Shown: positions 51,948 to 60,774, numbered from the stretch's first letter. The stretch: 64,000 bases of DNA from Streptomyces bungoensis (GCF_001514215.1 NZ_KQ948867.1:98380-162379); one strand, 5' to 3'. Made by a program: numbers and translations. Notes: a model not told the origin generated them from the sequence alone.

Positions 51948-52135
51948 TCGCGGTCTTCCTCAGTCGGCGGCTCCAGCTGCCTGGGCCGGGGCCTGGCCAC
52001 GTTCGCACGTGGGGTCGAGCGGCCAGCAACGCTAACGAGGCTTTCGGAAGACTGTGTGCACCCCGTGTGGCTCTCCTGCACACATTCCCAGCGGATTCCT
52101 GGATCAGGAGTCATGGGGGATGCGCGCCGACGGCG

Positions 52136-52636
52136 TCAGCCCTTCGCCGCGTCCTCGCTCCCGGCGGCGCGGGCGCGCGAAGCCTCGATCTCCTCGTACG
52201 CCGCGTCCCGGCCCTCCCAGTGGGAGCCCTCGACGGACTTGCCGGGCTCGAGGTCCTTGTAGACCTCGAAGAAGTGGGTGATCTCCAGCCGGTCGAACTC
52301 GGGGATGTCACCGATGTCCTGCTGGTCCGCGTAGCGCGGGTCGTGGGCGGGCACGCACAGCACCTTCTGGTCGGGGCCCTGCTCGTCGCGCATGCAGAAC
52401 ATGCCGACGGCCCGGCACTCCACGGTGCAGCCGGGGAAGGTGGGTTCGCCCGTCAGCACGAGGGCGTCGAGCGGGTCGCCGTCCTGGCCGAGGGTGCCGT
52501 CGATGTAGCCGTAGTCGGCCGGGTACTTGGTGGAGGTGAACAGCAGACGGTCCAGCCGGATGCGGTGCAGCCGGTGGTCCATCTCGTACTTGTTGCGGGA
52601 ACCCTGGGGGATCTCGACGGTCACGAGGAACTCCAC
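52136..52636 (-). CDS. ppa: inorganic pyrophosphatase (family I)
   Basis: A 166-residue soluble enzyme. FLVTVEIPQGSRNKYE, YPADYGYIDGT, DGDPLDALVL and the late FFEVYKDLEPGKSV are the catalytic and metal-binding segments. Start GTG with AAGGAGG six bases upstream. A hairpin CTCGTCGC-GG-GCGACGAG sits just before the ribosome site (52651-52668). Confidence 0.95.
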   Translation of the reverse strand: MEFLVTVEIPQGSRNKYEMDHRLHRIRLDRLLFTSTKYPADYGYIDGTLGQDGDPLDALVLTGEPTFPGCTVECRAVGMFCMRDEQGPDQKVLCVPAHDPRYADQQDIGDIPEFDRLEITHFFEVYKDLEPGKSVEGSHWEGRDAAYEEIEASRARAAGSEDAAKG

Positions 52637-52650
52637 GACGCCCTCCTTGC

Positions 52651-52668
52651 CTCGTCGCGGGCGACGAG
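52651..52668. promoter_or_regulatory. 8-bp hairpin in the ppa leader
   Basis: CTCGTCGC and GCGACGAG are exact complements around GG. On the ppa strand it lies about 9 bases upstream of AAGGAGG and could influence translation. Confidence 0.35.
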
Positions 52669-52733
52669 CCGTTGCCCTGCCTGCCTCTCCCGCCCCTCCA
52701 GTGTGGGCGCCCCGCCCGGTTCCGGGCCAGTCC

Positions 52734-52770
52734 GGCGGAGGGGGACCGGTGGCGACGGTCCCCCTCCGCC
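52734..52770. terminator. perfect 15-bp hairpin after the alkaline phosphatase gene
   Basis: GGCGGAGGGGGACCG and CGGTCCCCCTCCGCC pair exactly around seven bases, six bases from the phoA stop. Confidence 0.85.
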
Positions 52771-52776
52771 GGGGCG

Positions 52777-54141
52777 TCACCGCAGGCGCAGCGCCTCGCG
52801 GAGGGTGGTGAACAGGTCGGTCTGGTCGGTGACGCCGAGCACGCGGTACGCCTGCGGACCCTGGGCGGCGATGCGGACCTCGGTGCCGGTGTGCTCCTGG
52901 GACTGGCCCGGGGTGTTGGTCGAGTAGTTGACCTTGAGCTGCTGGCCCTCGTCGGTGACGAGCGTGGAGGACAGGCCGGGCGGGGTGGCCTCCAGGGGGA
53001 CGATCTGGCTGGTGTGGCCGTGGTCGGCGGTGGTGACGACCAGGGTGTCGGGGTGCTTGGCCGCGTAGGCGCGGGCGACCTTCACCGCGCGGTCGAAGGC
53101 CGCGGTCTCGCCGATCTGGCCGCAGGGGTCGGCGGCGTGGTCCTGCTTGTCGATCGAGGCGCCCTCGATCTGCAGGAAGAAGCCCTGCTTCGCGTGCCTG
53201 GCCTTCTGCTTGGCCTCCAGCAGCTGGATCGCCTTGGTGGCGGAGTCCGCGAGGCTCGGGGTGGTGGAGGGGCGGTTCGGGTTGGAGGTGACGCACCGCT
53301 GCGGGTCCGTGCCGCCGACCGCGGCCGCCCTGCCGGTCCACTCGGTGGGCACGTTGCCGCCGGCGAACAGACCCAGCACCGGCTTGCCGGGCTTGGCGCT
53401 CTTCAGGCCGGCGTCGTCGGTGACGACCTGGTAGCCGAGCTGCTGCGCCTGCTGGGTGACGGTGAGGCCCTTGTACCTGCCGTCGGTGACCTTCTGCTCG
53501 AAGCGCTGCCTGCCGCCGCCGAGGAGGACGTCGACCTTGTGGTTGACGGACTGCTCGGCGATCGAGCCCGGCCCGCCGGCCGCGAGGGTGTCGGTGGGGC
53601 ACTTCGCCATGTCGGCCGGGCCCTGGCAGGAGCGGTCGGTGACGTGGGAGGCGAGCACCGCCGGGGTGGCGTCGGTGACCTCGGCGGTGGTGACGCTGCC
53701 GGTGGCGTACCCGTTCTTCTGCGCCAGCTCCAGGATGGTGCGGACGGCCTTGTCGGTGCCCGGCGTCTTGGAGATGCGGCCGTTGACCGTCTTCGTGCCG
53801 GTGGCCCAGCCGGTGCCGCTGGCGGCGGAGTCGGTGACGTAGTCCGGGGTGCCGTCGGCGTGCACCGCGTAGGTGGTGTACGCGCCGGTGAGCGGGAACC
53901 TGTCCATGTTCAGCCGGCCGCGGGCGCCGACGGTGTAGTCACGGGCCAGCGTGATCTCCGAGTCGCCCATGCCGTCACCGATGAGCAGGATGACGTTCTT
54001 CGCCTTCCCGCCCTGGATCGCGCTCTTCGCCTGCTTCTCGCCGTCGAAGGCGCCGGCGGTGGTGGTGACCGCCACGGCGGCGGTGGTGGCGGCGACCAGC
54101 GCGGTGGCGACCGTGAGGTGACGGCGGATGGGTCTGGGCAT
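52777..54141 (-). CDS. phoA: secreted alkaline phosphatase (PhoA family)
   Basis: A 454-residue exported phosphatase. A signal peptide (RRHLTVATALVAATTAAVAV) is followed by ILLIGDGMGDSEIT, the nucleophile Ser in YVTDSAASGTGWATG (about residue 104-118), and metal ligands in DKQDHAAD, TTADHGHT and a late EHTGTEV. Family length is normal. It ends with a strong hairpin. Confidence 0.94.
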   Translation of the reverse strand: MPRPIRRHLTVATALVAATTAAVAVTTTAGAFDGEKQAKSAIQGGKAKNVILLIGDGMGDSEITLARDYTVGARGRLNMDRFPLTGAYTTYAVHADGTPDYVTDSAASGTGWATGTKTVNGRISKTPGTDKAVRTILELAQKNGYATGSVTTAEVTDATPAVLASHVTDRSCQGPADMAKCPTDTLAAGGPGSIAEQSVNHKVDVLLGGGRQRFEQKVTDGRYKGLTVTQQAQQLGYQVVTDDAGLKSAKPGKPVLGLFAGGNVPTEWTGRAAAVGGTDPQRCVTSNPNRPSTTPSLADSATKAIQLLEAKQKARHAKQGFFLQIEGASIDKQDHAADPCGQIGETAAFDRAVKVARAYAAKHPDTLVVTTADHGHTSQIVPLEATPPGLSSTLVTDEGQQLKVNYSTNTPGQSQEHTGTEVRIAAQGPQAYRVLGVTDQTDLFTTLREALRLR

Positions 54142-54206
54142 GAAACGACTCCTTGGGGCGCCCGGCGGGCGGGTGCGGGGAACGGAACGGGAGTCAGATC
54201 ACCAGG

Positions 54207-54230
54207 TGTTGGCAAAGCACGGGTAAATGG
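54207..54230 (-). promoter_or_regulatory. weak candidate PHO box upstream of phoA
   Basis: On the minus strand ATTTACCCGTG shares 7 of 11 bases with the Streptomyces PHO repeat GTTCACCCGGC; the neighbouring 11 bases match poorly. Kept only because the downstream gene is an alkaline phosphatase. Confidence 0.2.
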
Positions 54231-54411
54231 CTGGTCGAGGAGGCGTATCCAGTACATGACACGCCTGAGCGGCCGGGACCCCCGTGAGCCGGGGGGCGGT
54301 GAGGCGATGGGGTACCGAGCGGCCCGGGAGCCGAGGCCGAAGGGCCCTGCGCTACGCGTCCGCGCGCGCGGAGAGTGGAGGGAGAGTCCTCCCGAGGAGG
54401 TGAGCCCGGTG

Positions 54412-54720
54412 ATGTACTGGAACGGCGGCGGCTGGGCGTGGATGGCCCTCATGCCCCTGGTGTGGATCGCGCTGATCGCCCTGGCCGTGTGGGCGGTGAT
54501 CCGCCTCACGCACGGCCCCTCCTCCGACCGCGGTGACCGCGGCGAGCGCGGCCACGGCCGGAACGGCTGGGAGCACTGGGAGGCTCCGGGCCGGGAGCAG
54601 GGGCACCGGGAGACCCCGGAGGAGATCCTCGACCGCCGCTACGCCTCCGGCGAGATCGACACCGACACCTACACCCAGGCCCGCGAGCACCTCGCCGCCC
54701 ACGCGCCGAGGCCGCGCTGA
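54412..54720 (+). CDS. small SHOCT-domain membrane protein
   Basis: A 102-residue protein. A single helix (WMALMPLVWIALIALAVWAVI) near the N terminus, then charged Asp/Arg/Gly/Glu residues, then a SHOCT domain (TPEEILDRRYASGEIDTDTY, about residues 73-92). The function of SHOCT is a short oligomerization domain of unknown target. GAGGAGG is ten bases or so upstream. Confidence 0.88.
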   Translation: MYWNGGGWAWMALMPLVWIALIALAVWAVIRLTHGPSSDRGDRGERGHGRNGWEHWEAPGREQGHRETPEEILDRRYASGEIDTDTYTQAREHLAAHAPRPR

Positions 54721-54808
54721 CCGAAGGGTCCCGACCGCCGGCCCGTCCGGGGCGGAGGGGGCCACGCCACCGTGGCCCACCGTCGAAGAGCCGCCCCGGA
54801 CGGGACCG

Positions 54809-56278
54809 TCACTGGCCGGTGCGCGTCCTCGGGGTGGCGCGACGGTTCCGCGAACCGCCTCGACCGCCCCGGCCGCGACCGGCCCCTGCCGGGCGTTCAC
54901 GCCGCTCGGCGGCGGCCGGCGCGGGGACCGGGATGGTGACGGGCACGCCGGAGGGCATCCGGGCGCCGGTGATGCGGCCGAGTTCGGCCTCGCCGGGACG
55001 GACCCGTGCGCTCGCCGCGGTGATTCCGGCGTCGGCCACCATGCGGTCCACCGCACGCCGCTGGTGCGGCAGGACCAGGGTGACGACGGTGCCGGACTCA
55101 CCGGCGCGGGCCGTACGGCCGCCTCGATGCAGGTAGTCCTTGTGGTCGGCGGGCGGGTCGACGTTGACGACGAGGTCGAGGCCCTCGACGTGGATGCCGC
55201 GCGCGGCGACGTTGGTCGCGACCAGGACGGTGACGTGGCCGTCCTTGAACTGGGCGAGAGTCCGGTTCCGCTGCGGCTGGGACTTGCCGCCGTGCAGCGC
55301 CGAGGCGCGCACCCCGACGGACAGCAGGTGCTTGGCCATCCGGTCCACGGCGTGCTTGGTGTCCAGGAACATGATCACGCGTCCGTCGCGGGCGGCGATC
55401 TCGGTGGCGGTGGCGTGCTTGTCGGCGTCGTGCACGTGCAGCAGATGGTGCTCCATGGTGCTGACGGCCCCGGCCGAGGGGTCGACCGAGTGCACGACGG
55501 GGTCGTGCAGGTAGCGGCGCACCAGGAGGTCGATGTTGCGGTCCAGCGTGGCCGAGAACAGCAGCCGCTGCCCGCCGGACGCGACCTGGTCGAGCAGTGC
55601 GGTCACCTGGGGCATGAAGCCCATGTCGGCCATCTGGTCGGCCTCGTCCAGGACGGTGACACCGACCTGGTCGAGCCGGCAGTCGCCCCGCTCGATGAGG
55701 TCCTTGAGCCGTCCGGGGGTCGCGACGACGACCTCGGCACCGCCGCGCAGCGCACTCGCCTGCCGGCCTATCGACATGCCGCCCACCACGGTGGCGAGGC
55801 GCAGCCGCAGGGCGCGGGCGTAGGGGGTGAGGGCGTCGGTGACCTGCTGGGCCAGTTCCCGGGTGGGGACGAGGACCAGGGCGAGCGGCTGCCGGGCCTG
55901 GGCCCGCTGCCCGTGCAGCCGGGCGAGCACCGGCAGGCCGAAGGCGAGCGTCTTGCCCGAGCCCGTGCGACCGCGCCCCAGGACGTCCCGGCCCGCGAGC
56001 GCGTTCGGCAGTGTGGCCGCCTGGATCGGGAAGGGGACGGTCACGCCTTCGCTGCGCAGGGCGGTCAGCAGCTCCGCGGGCATGTCCAGTTCGTCGAACA
56101 TCTCGACCGGCGGGAGCGGTTCGGTGAGGGTGACCGGCAGGGCGAATTCGCGGGGGCGCGCGGCGGAGCGCGACGCTCCCTGGCCGCCCGCGCGGCTGTC
56201 GGCCGAACGGGGGTTTCGGCGTCGTGTCTCCTGTGCCCGGGAGTGGCCGAAACGGGTGGATGAGCGGGTGCGGCTGAT
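54809..56278 (-). CDS. DEAD-box RNA helicase (start codon probably ATC)
   Basis: A 489-residue helicase if it starts at 56278. Motifs: VPFPIQ (Q), GRTGSGKT (I), PTRELAQQ, ATPGR, DEAD, SAT, RGIH and HRGGRTAR, then an Arg/Gly tail. No ATG, GTG or TTG with a ribosome site exists in the right place: GAGGAGGG stands before ATC AGC CGC ACC CGC at 56278, and relatives begin MNRT. Other in-frame starts are GTG at 56350 and 56428; the latter is inside a hairpin. Probably linked to cold-shock response with the csp gene upstream. Confidence 0.88.
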   Translation of the reverse strand: MSRTRSSTRFGHSRAQETRRRNPRSADSRAGGQGASRSAARPREFALPVTLTEPLPPVEMFDELDMPAELLTALRSEGVTVPFPIQAATLPNALAGRDVLGRGRTGSGKTLAFGLPVLARLHGQRAQARQPLALVLVPTRELAQQVTDALTPYARALRLRLATVVGGMSIGRQASALRGGAEVVVATPGRLKDLIERGDCRLDQVGVTVLDEADQMADMGFMPQVTALLDQVASGGQRLLFSATLDRNIDLLVRRYLHDPVVHSVDPSAGAVSTMEHHLLHVHDADKHATATEIAARDGRVIMFLDTKHAVDRMAKHLLSVGVRASALHGGKSQPQRNRTLAQFKDGHVTVLVATNVAARGIHVEGLDLVVNVDPPADHKDYLHRGGRTARAGESGTVVTLVLPHQRRAVDRMVADAGITAASARVRPGEAELGRITGARMPSGVPVTIPVPAPAAAERRERPAGAGRGRGGRGGSRNRRATPRTRTGQ

Positions 56279-56388
56279 GGGGGGAACCCTCCTCGATGCG
56301 GCACGTATCGAGGAATTCCTCGGGGCGGTACGGAGCCGCGCGAGGTTCACGAGGATTCGCAAGAGCGAGCCGAACGGAATACGGAAAC

Positions 56389-56425
56389 GGGCTGGGACCC
56401 GCACCCCAAGAGTGCGGGCCCCAGC
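56389..56425 (-). terminator. hairpin between csp and helicase
   Basis: GGCTGGGGCCCGCAC and GTGCGGGTCCCAGCC pair with one G-T pair over 15 positions. It would end most csp transcripts while some read into the helicase gene. Confidence 0.65.
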
Positions 56426-56468
56426 CACGTGATGCGCGAGCCGCGGGGCTCGCGACGATCGCGTCAGA

Positions 56469-56672
56469 TCAGGCGGGAACGATGTTCTCGGCCTGCGGGC
56501 CCTTCTGGCCCTGCGTGACGTCGAAGGTAACCTTCTGGCCTTCCTGAAGCTCGCGGAAGCCGGAGGTGGCGATGTTCGAGTAGTGGGCGAACACGTCAGC
56601 GCCGCCGCCGTCCTGCTCGATGAAGCCGAAGCCCTTTTCCGCGTTGAACCACTTCACGGTGCCAGATGCCAT
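56469..56672 (-). CDS. cold-shock protein (CspA family)
   Basis: A 67-residue RNA-binding protein with KWFNAEKGFGFIEQDGGG (RNP1) and DVFAHYSNI (RNP2). AGGGAG precedes the ATG. Upstream lies an A/T-rich leader of about 150-190 bases, as is common for cold-shock genes. The DEAD helicase gene follows on the same strand. Confidence 0.96.
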   Translation of the reverse strand: MASGTVKWFNAEKGFGFIEQDGGGADVFAHYSNIATSGFRELQEGQKVTFDVTQGQKGPQAENIVPA

Positions 56673-56925
56673 ATTGAATCTCCCTTGGGGGGCAGTGCCG
56701 GATTCCGCACTTTACGGATCCGAGTCGCCGCGATGATCACCCCTCCGGAAAGATCCGGAAAGCTCTGCAAAGAAACAAGTAGCAAGTACGAGTCTCTGGT
56801 AACCAAAACTGCAACTGCTATCACGCTAACACAGTCCCGCTGCAAACCCCACGGGTTTCAGGCGTACGTGGGAAACACGCAGAAACCTTCACCCGGCGGC
56901 AGTACACAACTCTGTGCCGGCGGCA
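56673..56925 (-). promoter_or_regulatory. A/T-rich leader and promoter region of the csp gene
   Basis: The region is richer in A and T than any other part of the window of this size, has no good gene, and contains TTGCAG and TTTGGTTACCAGAGACTC stretches on the minus strand. It probably forms the long cold-shock 5' leader; TTCCGGATCTTTCCGGAGG lies in it. Confidence 0.5.
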
Positions 56926-57264
56926 CTAGATTTCCGGGCCGTGCTCGTCCAGCTTCCGGCGCATCTCCTCGTTCGAGCGGAGGGCGTCGTCCAGCCGGTC
57001 CTCCAGGTGGACGATGCGGCACGCGGCCTCGACGGGCGTCCCTTGGTCCACGAGCTCACGGGCGCGGGCGGCGACCCGCAACTGGCGCCTGGAGTACCGC
57101 CGGTGGCCGCCTTCCGAGCGCAGCGGCGTGATCAGCTCGGCCTCGCCGACGGCCCGGAGGAACGCGGGAGTGGTGCCGAGGACGTCGGCGGCCCGCCCCA
57201 TGGTGTAGGCGGGGTAGTCGTCATCGTCGAGATTGCCGGCGACAGGGGGGTTCTCGGCGGGCAT
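56926..57264 (-). CDS. MerR-type HTH regulator
   Basis: A 112-residue small protein with the MerR-like winged helix: YTMGRAADVLGTTPAFLRAVGEAELITP and GGHRRYSRRQLRVAARARELVDQG (about residues 20-75), then a coiled end (DRLDDALRSNEEMRRKLDEHG). No effector domain. Similar to BldC-like and other one-domain MerR proteins. Its target is unknown. Confidence 0.9.
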   Translation of the reverse strand: MPAENPPVAGNLDDDDYPAYTMGRAADVLGTTPAFLRAVGEAELITPLRSEGGHRRYSRRQLRVAARARELVDQGTPVEAACRIVHLEDRLDDALRSNEEMRRKLDEHGPEI

Positions 57265-57346
57265 GGCACCTTCGTTCCGGAGTCACCACAACCCTAACCC
57301 CGGCGGACGAGCACATGTGGTCCGGCCATGACAGATTTCCGCGGCA

Positions 57347-57388
57347 CGCCCGGTGGGTCCCCGGCCGTGGCCGGGGAGCCACCGGGCG
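57347..57388. terminator. long hairpin between the MerR and BNR genes
   Basis: CGCCCGGTGG-GT-CCCCGGCC and GGCCGGGG-AG-CCACCGGGCG pair around a two-base loop: 18 base pairs with one 2x2 mismatch. It lies after the BNR gene stop, on the minus strand. Confidence 0.8.
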
Positions 57389-57473
57389 CCGTCGGTCAGA
57401 CGTGCCCGAAGAGCAGGCTGCCGGGCGCCTCCGGGTCAGCGACGGGCGCGGCATGCCGGTACCGCGGGTGGTG

Positions 57474-60125
57474 TCACGGCGCCTGCGTCCTCCAGATGCC
57501 GCGGCCGTGCGTGGCCACGTACACCTGGCTGCCGTCCGGGCTCGGCGACAGGTAGACCGCCGGCGAGGTGGGCAGGTTCGTGCCCAGGCGCGCCCAGTGG
57601 CCCGCCGAGGTGCTGGTGAACACGCCCAGGTCGGTGGCGACGACGAGCGTCCCGCCCTTGGTGATCAGCGCGGCGTTGGCCGGGGCGTCGGGGAAGGAGT
57701 CCGAGGCCGAGGCGTCGCCGCTGACGTCGGCCCAGGTGGCGCCGCCGTCCGTGGTCCTCCAGACGTGGCCGTAGCCGGCGCCCGGGCCCTCGTTCCAGTG
57801 CCGCGAGAAGCCGTTGACCACCGCGTACACCGTCCTGCCGGAGGCGTCGGACGGGTCGATGGTCAGGCCGGAGACGTAGCGGCTCGGGAAGGCGGCGGGC
57901 AGGTCCACCTGGTGCCAGGAGCCGCCGTGGTTGGTGGCGATGCCCCGCCCGAAGGTGCCGTCGACCCGGGAGCAGGGGCCGCACCAGGCCGCCCACGTCA
58001 CGTGGTCGCGGCTGGCGATCGCCGTGGCGGAGTGGCCGGCGCCCAGGTCGTACAGCTTGGTCCAGTCGGCGCCGGAGGTGCTCTTCCAGGTCTGGGTGTT
58101 GCCCCAGACGTACTGGCCGCCCGCGACCCACAGGCCGTTCGGGTCGGTCTCGTCCGCGCCGAACGGGGCGATGAAGCGGGCCCCCGGGTCGCCGGGCGCG
58201 ATGTCGGTGATCACGTCCTCGGAGCCGTCGTCGCTGGCGGTGTAGCCGCAGTTGTTCGTGATCTGCAGGGCCAGGTCGACGTACTCGCCGACCGTCTGGC
58301 AGCCGTTGTCCGGGTTGACCAGCTGGTCGCCGCCGTCACCGCCGAACGGGGAGACCATCTTCCCGTCGGGGTTCAGCTGCTGCCCCTGGTAGGTGGCGCC
58401 CTTGGGCGCGAGCAGCGAGACGCCGTTGTCCTGCAGGCCGCCCCAGACCGCCTCGCCGCTGCCGTCGGTCATCTTCCCCGCGCGCACCGAGTAGTACTGG
58501 AGGTTGCGCAGCGTGCCGGACTCGTTGAGGTTGCGCCAGCCGGCGGCGGTCTGCGCGGTGGGCCGGGCGTAGGCGCCGCCGTCGTTGCCGACGAACACCT
58601 CCGGCATGCCGCCCTTCCACTGGGAGAGGGCGAGGGCGTGCTGGTCGGAGTGCATCACGTCGCCGTCGCAGGAGTTCGCGGCCGGGTCGTACGAGAAGCA
58701 CTTCATGCCGAAGTCCCAGTAGCGGCCGATCGCCTTCCAGGTGGCGCCGCCGTCCCGGGACTCGAACATCTCCTCGAGGCCGAGGTAGACGTGGTTCGGG
58801 TCGGTCGGGTCGACCGCGATGACCTGGTCGTACCAGGCCTGCGAGCCGGGCTGGTAGCCGGTCCCGATCTCGTTGACCTTCATCGCGGAGCCGGACGTGG
58901 ACAGCGACGAGGAGGTGGCGATCTGCTTGAACGAGCCGTTCGCGTTGCCGCTCTGGCTGACGTACACGCCGGCGAGGACGGAGTACACCCCGGAGCCGGA
59001 GGACTTGTTGAGGAGCTTGGGGGACTCCATAGAGACGTACAGCCTGCTGCCGTCGGCCGCGTAGGCGAAGGCGGCGTTGCCGATCTCGGCGGGGTTGATC
59101 GCCCCGGTCGGGTTGGCGCGCTTCCAGGTGGTGCCGGCGTCGTCGGAGTAGTAGAAGCCGTTGTAGTCGGCGCCGCTGCGCCAGGCCACGTTGGCCAGCA
59201 GCTTCTTGCCGCCGCTGCCGGGCTGCACGGCGACGTCGTTGGCGATGTCCGCGTAGTGGCTGTCCACTCCGCAGCCCACCCCGCTGATGCCGACACCCGC
59301 GCAGGGAGCGAGGACCTTCGTCCAGGCCGCGTCCTGTCCGGCCGACAGCGGCCGCCGGAAGAGGCCGTGCGAGGAGGCCGCGAAGACGTAGCCGGCGGCC
59401 TTGTCGAAGGTGACGGTGTGGATGGAGGCGGAGTCCAGTTCCGTACCGCCCACCTTGTCGCCCTCGCCGAAGGTGCCGGTGACCGGGTCGGCGAGCCGGT
59501 AGACGCCGCTGCCCAGGTAGTTGTCGGACGCGGTGGTCGCCTCGCCGGTGGCCAGCCACAGCGAGCCGTCGGGCCCGACCGCGAGGGCGCCCACGGACAG
59601 GGCGGGCAGCCGGTCGGCGATCGGCGTCCAGGTCTTTCCGTCGTCGGTGGAGCGGAACACACCGCCGCTGGCGGCGCCCGCGTAGACCACGCCCTGGTGC
59701 GTCGGGTCGGTGGCCAGCGCGGCGATGCGGCCCGCCGAATGGCCCGCCCCACCGCCGGAGTTGGAGGCCGAGTGGTCGCGGTAGTGCAGCGCGTCCTCGT
59801 TGTAGGGCGAGGTGGTGACCTCGGACCAACCGCCGGACCTCACCGGCATGTTCTTGATGTGCGCCCAGGCGTCGGCGTACGCGCCCGGCGCGACCTGGTC
59901 GCTGGGGGACAGCCTCGGCTCGTTGAACGCGTCGAGGGACTCCATCAGTTCGTGGGACTCGTCGCCCGCCGTGTCGTGGCGGCTCGATCCCGTCCCGTCC
60001 GCTCCGTACGCGGTGACGGATCCCGTCCCCGCTATCAGGAGCGCGGCGGCGACCAGGGCGAACGCCGCCCGACCGCCGCTCTCCGCTCCGCGGCGCGGTC
60101 TGCGCCGTGCGGAATACACACGCAT
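57474..60125 (-). CDS. large secreted Asp-box (BNR/sortilin-like) beta-propeller protein
   Basis: An 883-residue exported protein. A signal peptide with RRRPRR and ALVAAALLIAGTG is at the start. The body has repeated Asp-boxes STDDGKTW, SDDAGTTW, SRDGGATW and TTDGGATW, spaced as in two-domain propellers of GH74 xyloglucanases and sortilin-like proteins. No clear catalytic Asp pair is identified. Cys pairs suggest disulphides. Role: extracellular glycan binding or cleavage. GGAGA precedes the ATG; a strong hairpin follows. Confidence 0.85.
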   Translation of the reverse strand: MRVYSARRRPRRGAESGGRAAFALVAAALLIAGTGSVTAYGADGTGSSRHDTAGDESHELMESLDAFNEPRLSPSDQVAPGAYADAWAHIKNMPVRSGGWSEVTTSPYNEDALHYRDHSASNSGGGAGHSAGRIAALATDPTHQGVVYAGAASGGVFRSTDDGKTWTPIADRLPALSVGALAVGPDGSLWLATGEATTASDNYLGSGVYRLADPVTGTFGEGDKVGGTELDSASIHTVTFDKAAGYVFAASSHGLFRRPLSAGQDAAWTKVLAPCAGVGISGVGCGVDSHYADIANDVAVQPGSGGKKLLANVAWRSGADYNGFYYSDDAGTTWKRANPTGAINPAEIGNAAFAYAADGSRLYVSMESPKLLNKSSGSGVYSVLAGVYVSQSGNANGSFKQIATSSSLSTSGSAMKVNEIGTGYQPGSQAWYDQVIAVDPTDPNHVYLGLEEMFESRDGGATWKAIGRYWDFGMKCFSYDPAANSCDGDVMHSDQHALALSQWKGGMPEVFVGNDGGAYARPTAQTAAGWRNLNESGTLRNLQYYSVRAGKMTDGSGEAVWGGLQDNGVSLLAPKGATYQGQQLNPDGKMVSPFGGDGGDQLVNPDNGCQTVGEYVDLALQITNNCGYTASDDGSEDVITDIAPGDPGARFIAPFGADETDPNGLWVAGGQYVWGNTQTWKSTSGADWTKLYDLGAGHSATAIASRDHVTWAAWCGPCSRVDGTFGRGIATNHGGSWHQVDLPAAFPSRYVSGLTIDPSDASGRTVYAVVNGFSRHWNEGPGAGYGHVWRTTDGGATWADVSGDASASDSFPDAPANAALITKGGTLVVATDLGVFTSTSAGHWARLGTNLPTSPAVYLSPSPDGSQVYVATHGRGIWRTQAP

Positions 60126-60417
60126 GCACTGTCTCCGGCTTCTTCGGCGTAAGCCGCGGCCGCCCCTACGGCCGCACTTGATCTCCTACTGCCGAGCGCC
60201 GGAACCGTACTCCCGTGCCCTGCCCCAACCACAGGGTCTTACAGCGAATTTATAGTCTGACAAACGTAACGATTGCCAAAAATGGCCTCGTTCGCCATGT
60301 CGCCTTATTCGGTGCAGCGCGGCCGCCCGTTCTTCCGTTACTGGCGACCGGCCCAGGCGCGCCGACTCCGGGCCCCCTCGGGTGCCGCCGGGCGGCACAC
60401 CTCCTATTATCGAACAT
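60126..60417. other. divergent intergenic region, no gene seen
   Basis: 292 bases between the BNR gene and the DUF6233 gene. The part at 60240-60300 is A/T-rich (AATTTATAGTCTGACAAACG) and is a likely promoter zone for the BNR gene; the end holds TATTAT for the next gene. Confidence 0.4.
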
Positions 60418-60418
60418 G
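60405..60418 (+). promoter_or_regulatory. -10 box before the DUF6233 gene
   Basis: TATTAT at 60405-60410 is seven bases before the GTG at 60418; no ribosome site. Supports GTG 60418 as a leaderless start. Confidence 0.5.
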
Positions 60419-60774
60419 TGAACGACCCCCGTCCGCCGACCCGTCTCGACATGCTGCGCTTCGCCCGCCGTGTCGTGGAGCAGCAGGCCGTGCGGCAGCT
60501 GGCCCTCATCGACCGGTGGATCGCGGACGAGGAGCAGCGGGAGGTGGAGCTGCGGGCGGCCCGGGCCCGGCGGGCGAGGGCGGCGGACTGGCTGATCCAG
60601 TACGGCCTGAGCAGGGCGAACGTGGACGCGGTGCACGCCGGTGACTGCTGGGCGGCGAAGCGGAGCGGGCGGTGCCGGCCGGTGACCCGGGAGCAGGCGG
60701 TGGAGGCGCTGCGGCAGCAGGTTCCGGCGTGCCCGCACTGCCGTCCGGACACCGAGCTGGGCGTCCTGGATTAG
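60418..60774 (+). CDS. DUF6233-like protein
   Basis: A 118-residue protein, mainly helix: RRVVEQQAVRQLALIDRWIADEEQRE, followed by a part with Cys residues (AVHAGDCWAAKRSGRCRPV, and VPACPHCRPD) that may bind a metal. The Streptomyces family DUF6233 has this arrangement; function unknown. The GTG at 60418 was chosen from the TATTAT box. Confidence 0.75.
   Translation: MNDPRPPTRLDMLRFARRVVEQQAVRQLALIDRWIADEEQREVELRAARARRARAADWLIQYGLSRANVDAVHAGDCWAAKRSGRCRPVTREQAVEALRQQVPACPHCRPDTELGVLD

Noticed and set aside
57315..60152. Very long open frame on the plus strand opposite the BNR gene (945 codons)
   Set aside because: It is the mirror of a well-recognised secreted protein on the minus strand; open shadow frames are usual at this GC content, and its composition is rich in Val/Arg/Gly/Asp without any domain.
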